From positions 1-64,000 of the forward strand of contig NZ_CANNGT010000012.1 in NCBI RefSeq assembly GCF_947504225.1: a stretch of DNA of 64,000 nucleotides, read 5' to 3'. Below are positions 18,119-27,974 of this stretch, in pieces; position 1 is the first letter of the stretch, and the number at the start of each line of letters is the position of its first letter. The notes beneath the pieces were generated by a model. It saw only the letters and a list, made by a program, of their open reading frames with translations, had not been told where the DNA came from and ran no database searches. A program made the position numbers and the translations under genes. Source of the stretch: Brumimicrobium ulvae (lineage in GTDB: Bacteria; Bacteroidota; Bacteroidia; Flavobacteriales_D; Crocinitomicaceae).

Positions 18119-18478
18119 TAATACAAACCAACTTAATCTTTTATTGTTGTGTAGTTTCACTAAATAAATGTTAAAACATTATGAGTTCTATTCAAAGATG
18201 GTTTCGCTATATGATTTTATGTGGAGGAGATTAAAAACAGTTACTTCTTTTGGTATTTATAAAACATCAATTTTGTTTTGATTCTTTGTCTTCTTGGCAT
18301 AATTGTATTTAGGCTTTCTCTAAACATCTTTTTTAGGTGATCCACTATTATTTGAAATTTGTAGAATCAGAGTCTAATTACTATGGAGGAATAGAAATAC
18401 ATTCCAAATTGAATGTCGTTCAAACGAAACTCCCTTTAACCCCAACAAATTTATATTCAACCAAAGTTCTTTAAAACA

Positions 18479-18595
18479 GTAAGAGAGAGAACGGGCGTCC
18501 TCTCTCTTACACTAACACTACTACTTATGAAACCTAACATTATAATAACGCATGGTTCATCTAATTGTTTTGTCAAAATCTTTAAAATAAGTTAA
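18479..18595 (+). ncRNA. structured repeat, copy 4
   Basis: Perfect 11-bp stem 18479-18489/18500-18510 (GTAAGAGAGAG) with loop containing ACGGGCG. The mini-ORF 18527-18595 starts MKPNIIITHG and runs 22 residues. It ends just before the terminator of the convergent gene. Confidence 0.7.
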
Positions 18596-18625
18596 AAAAA
18601 AGAGGGACCCAATTGGGGTCCCTCT
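18594..18625 (-). terminator. strong rho-independent terminator of the T9SS protein gene
   Basis: AGAGGGACCC (18601-18610) pairs perfectly with GGGTCCCTCT (18616-18625) around a 5-nt loop. On the minus strand it is followed by a T run (complement of 18594-18600). This suggests a highly expressed gene at 18650. Confidence 0.9.
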
Positions 18626-18649
18626 TTCTCTATAATATTCTGTTGATGA

Positions 18650-20452
18650 TTATTTGTTCACGATCATTTTACGTGTAACTTTTGAATCTCCAGCAACAAT
18701 GTTTAAGTAATAAACTCCGTTTGCAAAAGAAGAACCATCGATAGTGATTTCATGCTCACCAGCCATAGTTGTTCCTTCGTTTACATTAGCAACTACTTTA
18801 CCAGTTAAGTCAACAACTGTGTAAGAAACATTAGCAGTTTCTTTCAAGTTGAACAATACTGTAGTTTCGTTTGCGAATGGGTTAGGGAAGTTTTGAGAAA
18901 CATTAAGGTTTGCTAATTCATTGTTTTCAACACTTAATGTTGGGTCAAAGTTCATTCTTACTACTGGTGTAGATGTAGTATAGTACCAAGTTGTCTCATT
19001 AGGGTAGTATACAAATGAAGTTTGAGGTGCACTAGAACCAGCTGAAGCAACTGAGAACTGAGTATCAAAACACTGTACAGTAACAACGTACTCACCTGGA
19101 GCTAATGTTAAAGGTGTTTCGTACACTAAAGTAACATATTTACCTTCGTCACCAGACTGAATGATGTAAGACTGAGTCTCTCCACCAGCTACTGGATCAA
19201 GGTTAGCGTCATAAATTTGTCCAAACACTTCTGCTCCTTCTGGTGCTAAATCTCCAATTTGGAAGTCAATACCTGTAACATCAGTTGTGTTAAAGATATC
19301 GTAAATGTTCCCTGGCTCAATTGGCTCTTCTGGTGAAGCATTAGCTCCTGTTAACCAACCGTAGTACGTTCCAGCTTCTGCTACTGTAGAAGTATCCCTA
19401 GCGTATAAGTTGTCTGTTACAGTGAAAGCGTAAGTCGAGTATATGTTGTTTGCTGGAACATCATCAGCATCATCAGCACTCAAAGTATAACTGATAGAGT
19501 AATTCCCAACTGCATTTGGAGTGAAGTCAGTTGTAGCAACTAATGAATCACTAGCACCTGCAACAATTGATTTTGGTGAAGAAGTACCTGTGTAAGTTCC
19601 ATTAACAGTTTCGTTAGCTGTAAACACAACGTTAGTTTGATCAGCAGATCCTTGGTTCGTTACTGTTGTGATTGCTTTAATCGGTGCAGTTTGTGCCAAA
19701 GGAATTTGGAAGTAAGGAATTACAGTTCCTGCATTTTCAGAACCATATACGTGAGTATCAGTCGAAAGATCAAAATCAGATAATGAAGAAATAGCTACGT
19801 CATCTACTTGCCATGCATAACCTGCACCATAGTCATCACTATCATCAGTTGTATTCCAACGGAATCTAAATTTAACATTGTTTGAGTTGTTTACATTAAA
19901 GTTTCTGTAAACTACTGTTTCAGTTGTTGAACTGTTTGTAGCAGTGTTTGGGTTAATATCTGTTGTTTGTTCCCATGTAGTACCACCATCTAAACTTACT
20001 TCAACATAAGTGAAGTCAGAGTTAAATGCACGGTATGATTGATCGAATTTAAAAGTAACAACGTTCTCTGCAGATAAATCAACAGCAGTTGCCATCTCAA
20101 TCCAAGCATTTTGCATTTCTACAGGAGGAGTTAACAAGTATTGTACTCCTTCGAAAAATGCAAAGCCGTTAGCTGCTGATGCTGATGTAATTGTAGAGTA
20201 ATATTGTGGGTTTGGCAAGTCAGCCTCAACACCAATTACCCATGTTCCTTGATTACCATCACCAGCAATTACCCAGTTATTCGGATCAGCAAAGTCGTCT
20301 GACCACAACACAGCTCCTGGAGCCTTAGTAGTGTAATTGTTAGTGGTCGCCTTCTCAGTGTTTTTACTGATTTGTTGAGGCGCCTGTTGCAGTTGACCAA
20401 AAGCAAGCGAACCTGCCCCTAGAAAAGCTGCCATTACGTAAATCTTTTTCAT
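18650..20452 (-). CDS. T9SS-exported surface protein with C-terminal sorting domain
   Basis: 600-aa exported protein. Signal peptide (1-19), then an N-terminal jelly-roll/choice-of-anchor-like domain (WSDDFADPNNWVIAGDGN, then AWQVDDVAIS), a CARDB-like beta domain in the middle (AITTVTNQGSADQTNVVF), another beta region, and a T9SS type-A sorting domain at the end (NFPNPFANETTVLFNL to SKVTRKMIVNK). It should be exported across the outer membrane and be adhesive or structural; no catalytic motif is seen. A -7 box (TATATTTG) and a strong terminator imply a well-transcribed single gene. Confidence 0.9.
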   Translation of the reverse strand: MKKIYVMAAFLGAGSLAFGQLQQAPQQISKNTEKATTNNYTTKAPGAVLWSDDFADPNNWVIAGDGNQGTWVIGVEADLPNPQYYSTITSASAANGFAFFEGVQYLLTPPVEMQNAWIEMATAVDLSAENVVTFKFDQSYRAFNSDFTYVEVSLDGGTTWEQTTDINPNTATNSSTTETVVYRNFNVNNSNNVKFRFRWNTTDDSDDYGAGYAWQVDDVAISSLSDFDLSTDTHVYGSENAGTVIPYFQIPLAQTAPIKAITTVTNQGSADQTNVVFTANETVNGTYTGTSSPKSIVAGASDSLVATTDFTPNAVGNYSISYTLSADDADDVPANNIYSTYAFTVTDNLYARDTSTVAEAGTYYGWLTGANASPEEPIEPGNIYDIFNTTDVTGIDFQIGDLAPEGAEVFGQIYDANLDPVAGGETQSYIIQSGDEGKYVTLVYETPLTLAPGEYVVTVQCFDTQFSVASAGSSAPQTSFVYYPNETTWYYTTSTPVVRMNFDPTLSVENNELANLNVSQNFPNPFANETTVLFNLKETANVSYTVVDLTGKVVANVNEGTTMAGEHEITIDGSSFANGVYYLNIVAGDSKVTRKMIVNK

Positions 20453-20474
20453 AATTTTATCTTTTAATTTTGAA

Positions 20475-20482
20475 CAAATATA
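20475..20482 (-). promoter_or_regulatory. -7 box of the T9SS surface-protein gene
   Basis: TATATTTG on the minus strand, 22 nt before the ATG at 20452, matches TAnnTTTG exactly. No clear -33 TTTG is seen at the usual distance. Confidence 0.5.
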
Positions 20483-20593
20483 ATAAAAAAATGTATTATT
20501 AACATTGTCCGATTATGTTAATTGCAGCCTAATATACTTAGATTTCGCTGGAATTACTTTAATCTTAATGATTTTTAACATAAACAAAATATA

Positions 20594-23401
20594 ATGTATC
20601 GTTATTACACACTTAAAACTTGTATTGCTTTCTTCATTTTTAGTTTCCAACTCTTGGGACAGGAAAAGATTGTTGACCATACGGTTTATAATTCTTGGTC
20701 ATCGCTTAGTCACACCAGTGTTTCTAGTAATGGGAAATACATCAGCTATCAAATTGCCCCGCATCGTGGAGATGGAGCTTTGTATATTTATAATTCAAAG
20801 ACCGAAAAAGAGCGTGTAATTCCAAGAGGAAATAAAGCAAGCTTTTGTCATAATGAAGACTTAATTGTATTCAAAATTCATCCCGGTTATGATACGCTTA
20901 GAACTTTGGAGTTGGAAAAAGTAAAAAAAGATAAATGGGTAAAAGATACGCTTGGGATTCTTTGGTTAGAAACTGATAGTCTGGTAAAAGTACCAAACGC
21001 AATAGATTATAAAATCGGTAAAGATGGGAACCATGTGGCTTATCGGGTGTTGAAAGACTCTCTTGTGGAAGAAAAGAAAAAGAAAAGATGGAGGCTTTTC
21101 AAAAAGAAAAAAGAAGTGAAGCTAAGTTCCGATGGAAATACTTTATTTGTGCTCAATACATTGAAGAATGAAATTCAATCTTTCGAAAATGTGGTGAAAT
21201 ATGGTTTTAATACCCAAGGTACACAGCTCTTTTTTAGTACACATCAAAAAAAAGACAAGCAAGATGAATATCAAATACATTTATATGATATTTCTAATGG
21301 AAATAAAATCACCTATGACTCTGTCTTTTTTGAAATAGGACCAACTACTTTTAGTGAAAAAGGTCAGAGTTTTGCCTTTATGGCCTCCTTAGATACGGCC
21401 AAAGAAACACGGCTGTATGATTTGTACTTATGGAGTGTCAATGAGTCGTATCCAAAAGTTCTTGTTGGAGAAGATCGTGCTGACTTACCAGAAAATCTTA
21501 CGCCAAGTAAACATTCAAAATTGTGGTTCTCATTGGATGATAAAAAACTGTTTTTAGGACTGCATGACATCCCAGTTAAAGCCGAAAAAGATACCTTATT
21601 AGAAAGTGAGAAAGCAAAACTCGACATTTGGCATTATAAAAACAAACGTCTTCAACCGCAACAATTAAAGGAGTTGAAACGTGATCAGAAAGCAAGTCAA
21701 CTAACTGTGATTCATCTTGAAGAAAACAAGTTGGTGCAGTTGGGGGAGGATACTTTAAAGGTAAGAACAATAAATAAAGGGAATTCTGATTACGCCTTAG
21801 CAACTTCAAATGAACGCTATGCACATGCCAATAATTGGAGTTATCCATGGCCAAACGATTATTATCGTGTTGACCTGAAGGATGGTTCGAAAAAATTAAT
21901 CAAAGAAAGAGTGAACTATGGCTTGGGTTTAACACCTAATGGAAAACATTTTATTTATTTTAATAGTATGGAAAACCAGTATTACAGGTATGATGTTGAA
22001 ACGGATTTTGAAGAGTGCATGACTTGTCTTGTAAAAGACTCCATCAACTGGAGAAGTGACGTAAATGGTATGCCTTTCGAAGCTAATCCAGAAGGTATAG
22101 CGGGCTATACAAGTGAAGATGAAATAATCTTGTATTCAGAATATGATATCTGGCAGTATAATTTTGTTTCAAAACAATTGAGGTCTATTTCTTTAGGTAG
22201 AGGAAAGGAAGAAAATAAGGTGTTTAGACTACATAGATTAGAGCGCGATAGTATTTATATAGATTTAGCCAATACATTAGTAGTTGGTGTGGATCAAGAT
22301 ACTCAGGACGAGTCGGTTTACACTTTTAATGATGTGCGATTAAATCCACATTTAATTCAGTGGTACAACACAGACCATAAACTTTTCGGATTTAATAAAG
22401 CTAAAAATGGCGAGGTGCTTACTTTCCGTCAAATGAATGTGAAGGATTATCCAGAGTTGCATGTGACAAATATGAAATTTGAATCTCCAAAAAAGATTTC
22501 AGAAACAAATCCACAACAAGCAGAATATGTCTGGCCAACGGTTGAACAAGTAGAGTGGACCTCATACGATGGAAAAGAATTAAAAGGTTTATTGTATAAG
22601 CCAGACAATTATGACTCAACCAAATCTTATCCTTTGATGGTTTATTTCTATGAACTTTATAGTGATCGAAAAAACTATCATTACATTCCTAAACCAACAG
22701 CATCTATCATTTTTGCCACAGAATATGCTTCAGCAGGTTATCTTGTTTTCTTTCCAGATATTCGATACGAACCCGGGTATCCAGCAAGAGGAGCCTATAA
22801 CAGCATCATGAGTGGAACAGATAAAATCCTTGAATTGTATCCAAATATTGACAGTACACGAATGGGATTACAAGGTCAATCTTGGGGTGGATACCAAACG
22901 GCGCAGTTAATTACAATGACAGACCGCTATGCAGCTGCTATGGCAGGCGCCCCAGTTAGTAATATGTTCTCTGCCTATGGAGGAATACGATGGGGAAGTG
23001 GTTTGAACAGAGCTTTCCAATATGAACGCACGCAAAGTCGTATTGGTAAAACCATTTGGGAAGCACCAGAACTCTATGTGGAGAACTCTCCTCTGTTTGG
23101 TGTGCCTAATATTAATACACCTTTACTTATTATGCATAATGATAATGATGGTGCAGTTCCATGGTATCAAGGAATAGAAATGTTTACTGCAATGAAACGC
23201 TTAAACAAACCGGTTTGGATGCTTAACTATAACGGAGATGAGCATAACTTAATGATTAATGCCAACCGTGCAGATTTAAGTATTCGAATGCGTCAGTTCT
23301 TTGACCACTATCTTCAAGGAAAGCCAGCTCCAGAATGGTTAATTAAAGGAGTTCCTGCAATTGACAAAGGGAAGAATTATGGGTTGGGTAATTATGAATG
23401 A
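20594..23401 (+). CDS. exported S9-family (prolyl oligopeptidase-like) peptidase
   Basis: 935-aa secreted or periplasmic serine peptidase. Signal peptide (about 1-22), a long beta-propeller-like region (about 30-640), and a C-terminal S9 catalytic domain with Ser763 in GQSWGGY, Asp852 in DNDGAVP and His884 in NGDEHNL in the right order. It likely trims oligopeptides in the periplasm for uptake. It exceeds the usual S9 length of about 700-800 aa because the propeller carries insertions, including a lysine-rich stretch near residue 160. It has its own terminator. Confidence 0.92.
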   Translation: MYRYYTLKTCIAFFIFSFQLLGQEKIVDHTVYNSWSSLSHTSVSSNGKYISYQIAPHRGDGALYIYNSKTEKERVIPRGNKASFCHNEDLIVFKIHPGYDTLRTLELEKVKKDKWVKDTLGILWLETDSLVKVPNAIDYKIGKDGNHVAYRVLKDSLVEEKKKKRWRLFKKKKEVKLSSDGNTLFVLNTLKNEIQSFENVVKYGFNTQGTQLFFSTHQKKDKQDEYQIHLYDISNGNKITYDSVFFEIGPTTFSEKGQSFAFMASLDTAKETRLYDLYLWSVNESYPKVLVGEDRADLPENLTPSKHSKLWFSLDDKKLFLGLHDIPVKAEKDTLLESEKAKLDIWHYKNKRLQPQQLKELKRDQKASQLTVIHLEENKLVQLGEDTLKVRTINKGNSDYALATSNERYAHANNWSYPWPNDYYRVDLKDGSKKLIKERVNYGLGLTPNGKHFIYFNSMENQYYRYDVETDFEECMTCLVKDSINWRSDVNGMPFEANPEGIAGYTSEDEIILYSEYDIWQYNFVSKQLRSISLGRGKEENKVFRLHRLERDSIYIDLANTLVVGVDQDTQDESVYTFNDVRLNPHLIQWYNTDHKLFGFNKAKNGEVLTFRQMNVKDYPELHVTNMKFESPKKISETNPQQAEYVWPTVEQVEWTSYDGKELKGLLYKPDNYDSTKSYPLMVYFYELYSDRKNYHYIPKPTASIIFATEYASAGYLVFFPDIRYEPGYPARGAYNSIMSGTDKILELYPNIDSTRMGLQGQSWGGYQTAQLITMTDRYAAAMAGAPVSNMFSAYGGIRWGSGLNRAFQYERTQSRIGKTIWEAPELYVENSPLFGVPNINTPLLIMHNDNDGAVPWYQGIEMFTAMKRLNKPVWMLNYNGDEHNLMINANRADLSIRMRQFFDHYLQGKPAPEWLIKGVPAIDKGKNYGLGNYE

Positions 23402-23423
23402 TGAATTTTGAATGAATAATATG

Positions 23424-23456
23424 GGGTTCTCGGCATAATGATGGGGAACCCTTTTT
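23424..23456 (+). terminator. rho-independent terminator after the S9 peptidase
   Basis: GGGTTCTC (23424-23431) pairs with GGGAACCC (23444-23451) with one G-U pair and a 12-nt loop, followed by TTTTT. Confidence 0.8.
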
Positions 23457-23515
23457 GTATAATGTCTTGCTTTTTTCAATTCAAAATTAAACATTCATAA
23501 TTCATAATTGATTTT

Positions 23516-23523
23516 TATCTTTG
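23516..23523 (+). promoter_or_regulatory. -7 box of metG
   Basis: TATCTTTG matches TAnnTTTG and ends 12 nt before the first ATG (23536) and 21 nt before the second (23545). The second ATG may therefore be the real start. Confidence 0.45.
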
Positions 23524-23535
23524 TGAGTTAGAAAA

Positions 23536-25620
23536 ATGAATTCGATGGAAAAAAAGCAATATACAGTTACCGCAGCATTACCATACGCAAATGGACCTTT
23601 ACATCTTGGACATGTAGCAGGAGTTTACTTACCTGCAGATATTTTTGTTCGTTTTTTAAGACATAAAAAGCATGATGTAGCCTTCATTTGTGGAAGTGAT
23701 GAACACGGTGCTGCAATTACTTTACGGGCGAAGAAAGAAGGAATATCTCCACAGGAAATTGTAGATAAGTATCACGGAATTTTAGCCAATGCTTTTAAAG
23801 ATTTCGATATTCAATTTGATATTTTTCATCGAACTACCGCTGAAACCCACAAAACGACAGCTCAAGATTTCTTTAAGCAACTGGATAAGAACGGTGCTTT
23901 TACACAGCAAAAAACAGAGCAATACTACGATGAAGAAAACAATCAGTTCTTGGCTGATCGCTACATTACTGGAGAGTGTCCAAAATGTGGTTATGCTGAA
24001 GCTTACGGAGATCAATGTGAAAAATGTGGTAGTGCATTAAGCCCAACAGATTTAATTAACCCAAGGTCTACTTTAAGTGGGAATGCTCCTGTTTTAAAAG
24101 AGACTTCTCATTGGTTTTTACCTATGGAACGCCATGAGGATTGGTTAAGAGCGTGGATTAAAAACGGAGAATTAAATGGTGTAAAACAACACGACCCTAA
24201 AAAGTGGAGAAATCAAGTGATTGGTCAATGTTTGTCTTGGATTGATGGTGGTCTACACCCCCGTGCAATGACCCGTGACTTAGATTGGGGAATTCCTGTT
24301 CCTGTTGAAGGGGCTGATGGGAAAGTGCTTTATGTTTGGTTGGATGCACCGATTGGATATATTTCTGCAACTAAAGATTGGGCGAAATCTGCAGGTAAAG
24401 ATTGGAAAGACTACTGGACAGGTGATCGCAAATTGATTCATTTTATTGGAAAAGACAATATTGTTTTTCATGCGGTGATTTTCCCTATCCTATTAAAGGA
24501 ACATGGTGAATTTATTTTACCAGATAACGTTCCTGCATCCGAATTCTTGAATTTAGAAGGAGATAAGTTCTCAACTTCAAGGAACTGGGCGGTTTGGTTA
24601 CATGAATACTTAGAAAGACATCCCGACAAAGTGGATGAATTGAAATATACCTTGACTTCCATTGCTCCAGAAAGTAAAGACAGTGAATTTACTTGGTTAG
24701 ACTTCCAATCTCGTGTGAACAATGAATTGGCAGATGTGCTCGGAAACTTTGTGAACCGTGCTTTGGTGTTAAACAATAAGTATTATGAAGGAGTAGTTCC
24801 TGCATTAGGAGAGTTAGCCGCAGAAGATCAAAAGGTCATCAATGCACTAAAAGAAATCCCATCAAAAGTGGAGGAGTTGCTTTACAATTATAAGATTAGA
24901 GAAGCACAAAGTGAGGTGATGGGCTTGGCCCGAATCGGTAACCGTTATTTGGCAGAAACAGAACCTTGGAAGGTGGTTAAAACGGATCCAAAGCGTGTAG
25001 AAACGATTTTACACATAGCCTTGCAGATTACAGCTAACTTAGCTATACTCTTCGATCCTTTCATTCCAGCAACTGCCAAGAAGATGAGAAGCTTCTTGAA
25101 TATGAGTGAGTTTGACTGGTCTCAAACAGGTTCGATTGAGTTGCTTCCAACAGGAACAATGACCAATAAACCCACAATTTTGTTCCAGAAGATAGATGAA
25201 GAATTTGTTGAAAGTGAAAAAGCGATTTTGATGGCTTCAAAAGCGGAAAACAAAGTTGAAGAAGAAATAGAGGTGGTTGCTGCCCCACAAAAAGAAGACG
25301 TTGTTTTTGAAGACTTCTTAAAAATGGATATCCGTGTAGGGAAAATTCTTTCCGCGAAAAAAATCAAAAAGGCAGATAAACTATTGGAATTGTTAGTGGA
25401 TACTGGATTAGACCAAAGAACAATCGTTTCGGGAATTGCTGAACAGTTTGATGTCGATGAAATTATAGGGAAGAAGGTTTCTGTATTGATGAATTTACCT
25501 CCACGAAAATTACGTGGTGTAACTTCAAATGGAATGATTCTGATGGCCGAAGATGCAAAAGGGAACTTGAATTTTATTGCACCAGGTGAGGAGATGGAAG
25601 TAGGTGCAGAAATTAGGTAA
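23536..25620 (+). CDS. metG: methionyl-tRNA synthetase
   Basis: Class I aminoacyl-tRNA synthetase that charges tRNA-Met. The HIGH signature is in PYANGPLHLGHVAG, a zinc-binding knuckle is in CPKCGYAEAYGDQCEKCG (about 154-171), and the KMSKS loop appears as KFSTSR in EGDKFSTSRNWAV. The anticodon-binding helical domain and a C-terminal EMAP/Trbp111-like tRNA-binding domain (from about 595, DFLKMDIRVGKI) follow. Length 694 aa is standard for the Bacteroidota form with the C-terminal domain. Monocistronic. The ATG at 23545 is an alternative start. Confidence 0.97.
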   Translation: MNSMEKKQYTVTAALPYANGPLHLGHVAGVYLPADIFVRFLRHKKHDVAFICGSDEHGAAITLRAKKEGISPQEIVDKYHGILANAFKDFDIQFDIFHRTTAETHKTTAQDFFKQLDKNGAFTQQKTEQYYDEENNQFLADRYITGECPKCGYAEAYGDQCEKCGSALSPTDLINPRSTLSGNAPVLKETSHWFLPMERHEDWLRAWIKNGELNGVKQHDPKKWRNQVIGQCLSWIDGGLHPRAMTRDLDWGIPVPVEGADGKVLYVWLDAPIGYISATKDWAKSAGKDWKDYWTGDRKLIHFIGKDNIVFHAVIFPILLKEHGEFILPDNVPASEFLNLEGDKFSTSRNWAVWLHEYLERHPDKVDELKYTLTSIAPESKDSEFTWLDFQSRVNNELADVLGNFVNRALVLNNKYYEGVVPALGELAAEDQKVINALKEIPSKVEELLYNYKIREAQSEVMGLARIGNRYLAETEPWKVVKTDPKRVETILHIALQITANLAILFDPFIPATAKKMRSFLNMSEFDWSQTGSIELLPTGTMTNKPTILFQKIDEEFVESEKAILMASKAENKVEEEIEVVAAPQKEDVVFEDFLKMDIRVGKILSAKKIKKADKLLELLVDTGLDQRTIVSGIAEQFDVDEIIGKKVSVLMNLPPRKLRGVTSNGMILMAEDAKGNLNFIAPGEEMEVGAEIR

Positions 25621-25753
25621 ACACTTAATAGAAAAGCCAATTTCTTGGGATTAAAAAAGAAATAGATACCGTTGAGTCTCTGTTAATTCAGTTGCCTCAT
25701 TGTTAATGAATTAGGAGATAGAATCTATTGCTCGCAATAACAACAAATTATTT

Positions 25754-26662
25754 CTAGAAACATGTAGAAATCACTCCTTCTTTTATTCCAGCAGGAGAGA
25801 AATAACATGCTTTGGCCCCAATTTGATTAAGCACCCATTTGGTTTTATAAGCAGCTACATTAATCATATCTTTTCTGTAGTCAACAATCCAATAATTATT
25901 CATGCGTTCCTCATAGCTTGAGTAGATTAAAAAATCTAAAACTTTGTGTAATTCCTCTAACGGCAGCAGATGTGTTTTGTGAATGTCGTAGCTAGAACTT
26001 TTGTTCAGCAATAGATAATAAGTTTCGAATGAACCTGCAGCCCCAATAAGATGTTCCGCGGTTAAGGTTTTAAAATAATCTTTGGTTTGGTATTCCAAAA
26101 ACAATTTTATGCGGTTGATGTCCTCCGAGTTTAATGGATCAGACAAATCAAAGAGCTGTGTAATACGCGAAATCCCAATGTTGAAACTGGATTCTTCAAG
26201 GACAGTGTTTGCTTTTGTAACTATAAACTCTGTACTCCCACCACCAATGTCCATGATACAAGATCGGTCTGTATCAAAATTGTGAATGCTGCGAACTCCT
26301 TGATAAATAAGTTCTGCTTCTCCTTTTCCATCAATAAGAATAACCTCCAAATCATGAAGGGTACAAATTTTATCAATAAACTCTTTTGCATTGTTGGCAT
26401 CACGAAGTGCAGAAGTTCCGAAAGCCCGAATCTGCTCAGGATAAACACCAAAGGAACGACAAGTGTCTACAAAATGTTCCATGGCGAAATAAGCCCTTTT
26501 CATTGCCTTTTCGGTAATGATGTTGGAGTTTATTCCGCCTTCACCTAGGTTAACAAATGCTTTATCTCTGATTAAAACCTCTATTTTTTTGGACGCTGTT
26601 TCTCTAAAGACTATCAGTCCAAAGGTGTTTGTGCCAAGATCGATTACAGCGCCTTTCATCAT
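25754..26662 (-). CDS. Ppx/GppA-family exopolyphosphatase-like phosphatase
   Basis: 302-aa member of the Ppx/GppA family with the actin-like ATPase fold. Phosphate-binding motifs are VIDLGTNTFGL near the N-terminus and MDIGGGSTEFIV near residue 140. It lacks the C-terminal HD-like domain of long enzymes, as is usual for the short Bacteroidota form. It should hydrolyse polyphosphate or (p)ppGpp; which one cannot be said. It follows the ABC permease with a 1-nt gap, as the last gene of a Crp/Fnr-natA-natB-ppx run. Confidence 0.9.
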   Translation of the reverse strand: MMKGAVIDLGTNTFGLIVFRETASKKIEVLIRDKAFVNLGEGGINSNIITEKAMKRAYFAMEHFVDTCRSFGVYPEQIRAFGTSALRDANNAKEFIDKICTLHDLEVILIDGKGEAELIYQGVRSIHNFDTDRSCIMDIGGGSTEFIVTKANTVLEESSFNIGISRITQLFDLSDPLNSEDINRIKLFLEYQTKDYFKTLTAEHLIGAAGSFETYYLLLNKSSSYDIHKTHLLPLEELHKVLDFLIYSSYEERMNNYWIVDYRKDMINVAAYKTKWVLNQIGAKACYFSPAGIKEGVISTCF

Positions 26663-26663
26663 T

Positions 26664-27974
26664 TTATTTTTTAGTCCACTTCAACAACATATTTAGTTTC
26701 AAGCGGTGGTTAAATCGCAAAATTCCATTTTTATATATTCTTCCTGCAATTCTCATCATGAAAAAAGCAGAAATAAACAAGATGGCCAAAGACAAAAACA
26801 ATTTCCAAGCGCTTCCATCTTCAAAACCATTCGAAAGTTCTACCATCATTACCATAGGGGATGTAAAAGGGATAAAGCCTATCCATTCACTGAGTATTGT
26901 TCCAGGATAATAAACAGTGTAATACCCAGAAAGAACAGCAAGGAAAAGCAAAAGGGTAATCGGAATGACAAATTGTTGTCCGTCTGACTCAGAACCCATC
27001 GAAGCACCAATCATAGCGAAGAATGAACCGTAAAATAAATACCCGCCCAGAAAGAAAAGAGTAAAGAATATTAACATGTTGGTGTAGTGAATTTGACTGT
27101 ATATTAATTCTACGAAAGGACTTTGGTTAGACAATGGGTTTTGAGCACCTTCTTTCGCAATTTCATCAGCTACAAATCCCGCGCTAAACATATCGGGGAA
27201 GAGTGTTAATCTAAACACATACAAACCAAAACCTATAATCACCACCCAAGCTGTAAACTGAATTAAGGCAGAGAATCCAATTCCGAGTACTTTTCCAGTT
27301 AACAATTGTCGGGCTTTAACACTAGAAAGTAAAACCTCTACAATTCTATTGGATTTTTCTCTGGCTACACTTCTTAAAATCGTCATTCCAAACATGAAGA
27401 CAAACAAGATGATTAAGATTCCAAACCCAAATCCTACCCAGCTCGCAGTAGTTGACTTTTCGTTTCTAGGGTCGTTGGCATCTTTTAAGTTGAATTGTAA
27501 TGATTGTTTGATGTCACGAAATTTACTTACCGATAAATCTGTAAACTGTTCTACCATGATCTCCTCCAAACGCCTTTCTACGTAGTAGACTAAATGACGT
27601 TGAATGTTTTCTGGGGGGTATTCTTTGTAGGAAATAATAACATGTTTGTTGCTGACAATTTTTTCATTGATTTGAACAGCTAGGTCATAGTCTTTATACT
27701 TTTCGTCCTTGGCAAAATCATCATATTCAACAAAGGCATTGATGAAATCAAAAGAAAGATTTTGTGGACGGCTAGCGGTAAGTTTCCCATCAAAGATTTC
27801 ATTTTTATCCATGATTAAAACTTTCCAATTTTTTTTGGTAGAAGTAGTGGAGGATAAAAACAAATAGACCAAACCTAAAATGAGAAGAGGACCTAAAATC
27901 ATCAACCATTTAAAAGAACGATTCCCAAATCGTTCCATAATTTCTCTTTTCGCTATTAAAAATACTTTATTCAC
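26664..27974 (-). CDS. ABC-2 type exporter permease (NatB-like)
   Basis: 436-aa integral membrane permease. N-terminal helix (about 21-43), a large extracytoplasmic domain (about 50-185), then about five or six helices (from about 190 to 425), the arrangement of ABC-2/NatB (DUF3526-like) exporters. The conserved EKSNRIVEVLLSSVKARQLL segment follows the second helix. With the overlapping ATPase gene (8-nt overlap) it forms a two-component exporter, possibly for sodium or a small lipid-soluble substrate; the substrate is inferred only from the NatAB resemblance. Confidence 0.9.
   Translation of the reverse strand: MNKVFLIAKREIMERFGNRSFKWLMILGPLLILGLVYLFLSSTTSTKKNWKVLIMDKNEIFDGKLTASRPQNLSFDFINAFVEYDDFAKDEKYKDYDLAVQINEKIVSNKHVIISYKEYPPENIQRHLVYYVERRLEEIMVEQFTDLSVSKFRDIKQSLQFNLKDANDPRNEKSTTASWVGFGFGILIILFVFMFGMTILRSVAREKSNRIVEVLLSSVKARQLLTGKVLGIGFSALIQFTAWVVIIGFGLYVFRLTLFPDMFSAGFVADEIAKEGAQNPLSNQSPFVELIYSQIHYTNMLIFFTLFFLGGYLFYGSFFAMIGASMGSESDGQQFVIPITLLLFLAVLSGYYTVYYPGTILSEWIGFIPFTSPMVMMVELSNGFEDGSAWKLFLSLAILFISAFFMMRIAGRIYKNGILRFNHRLKLNMLLKWTKK

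Larger units (their letters stand above)
17718..18548 (+). repeat. array of four structured repeats (hairpin plus MKPN mini-ORF)
   Basis: Four copies of one unit: TTTAAAACA, a stem-loop with invariant loop ACGGGCG, then a conserved run leading into CACTACTACTTATG and AAACCTAAC. After copies 1-3 comes a looser match around TTTTGTTG and GTTAAAA. Copies 1-3 have a period of about 164 nt. Copy 4 is about 424 nt after copy 3; the 18181-18466 spacer shows nothing recognisable. Arm sequences differ between copies but remain complementary, so the element probably works as RNA. No other gene is visible between 17641 and 18600. Confidence 0.9.

Noticed and set aside
17718-18548. CRISPR-like array of repeats
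   Set aside because: Units are about 164 nt apart with stem-loops and mini-ORFs, spacers are not of uniform 30-40 nt length, and no cas genes are nearby.
25122-25640. 172-codon frame on the minus strand
   Set aside because: Antisense to the end of metG; Ser/Ile-rich shadow with no start signal or homology-like pattern.
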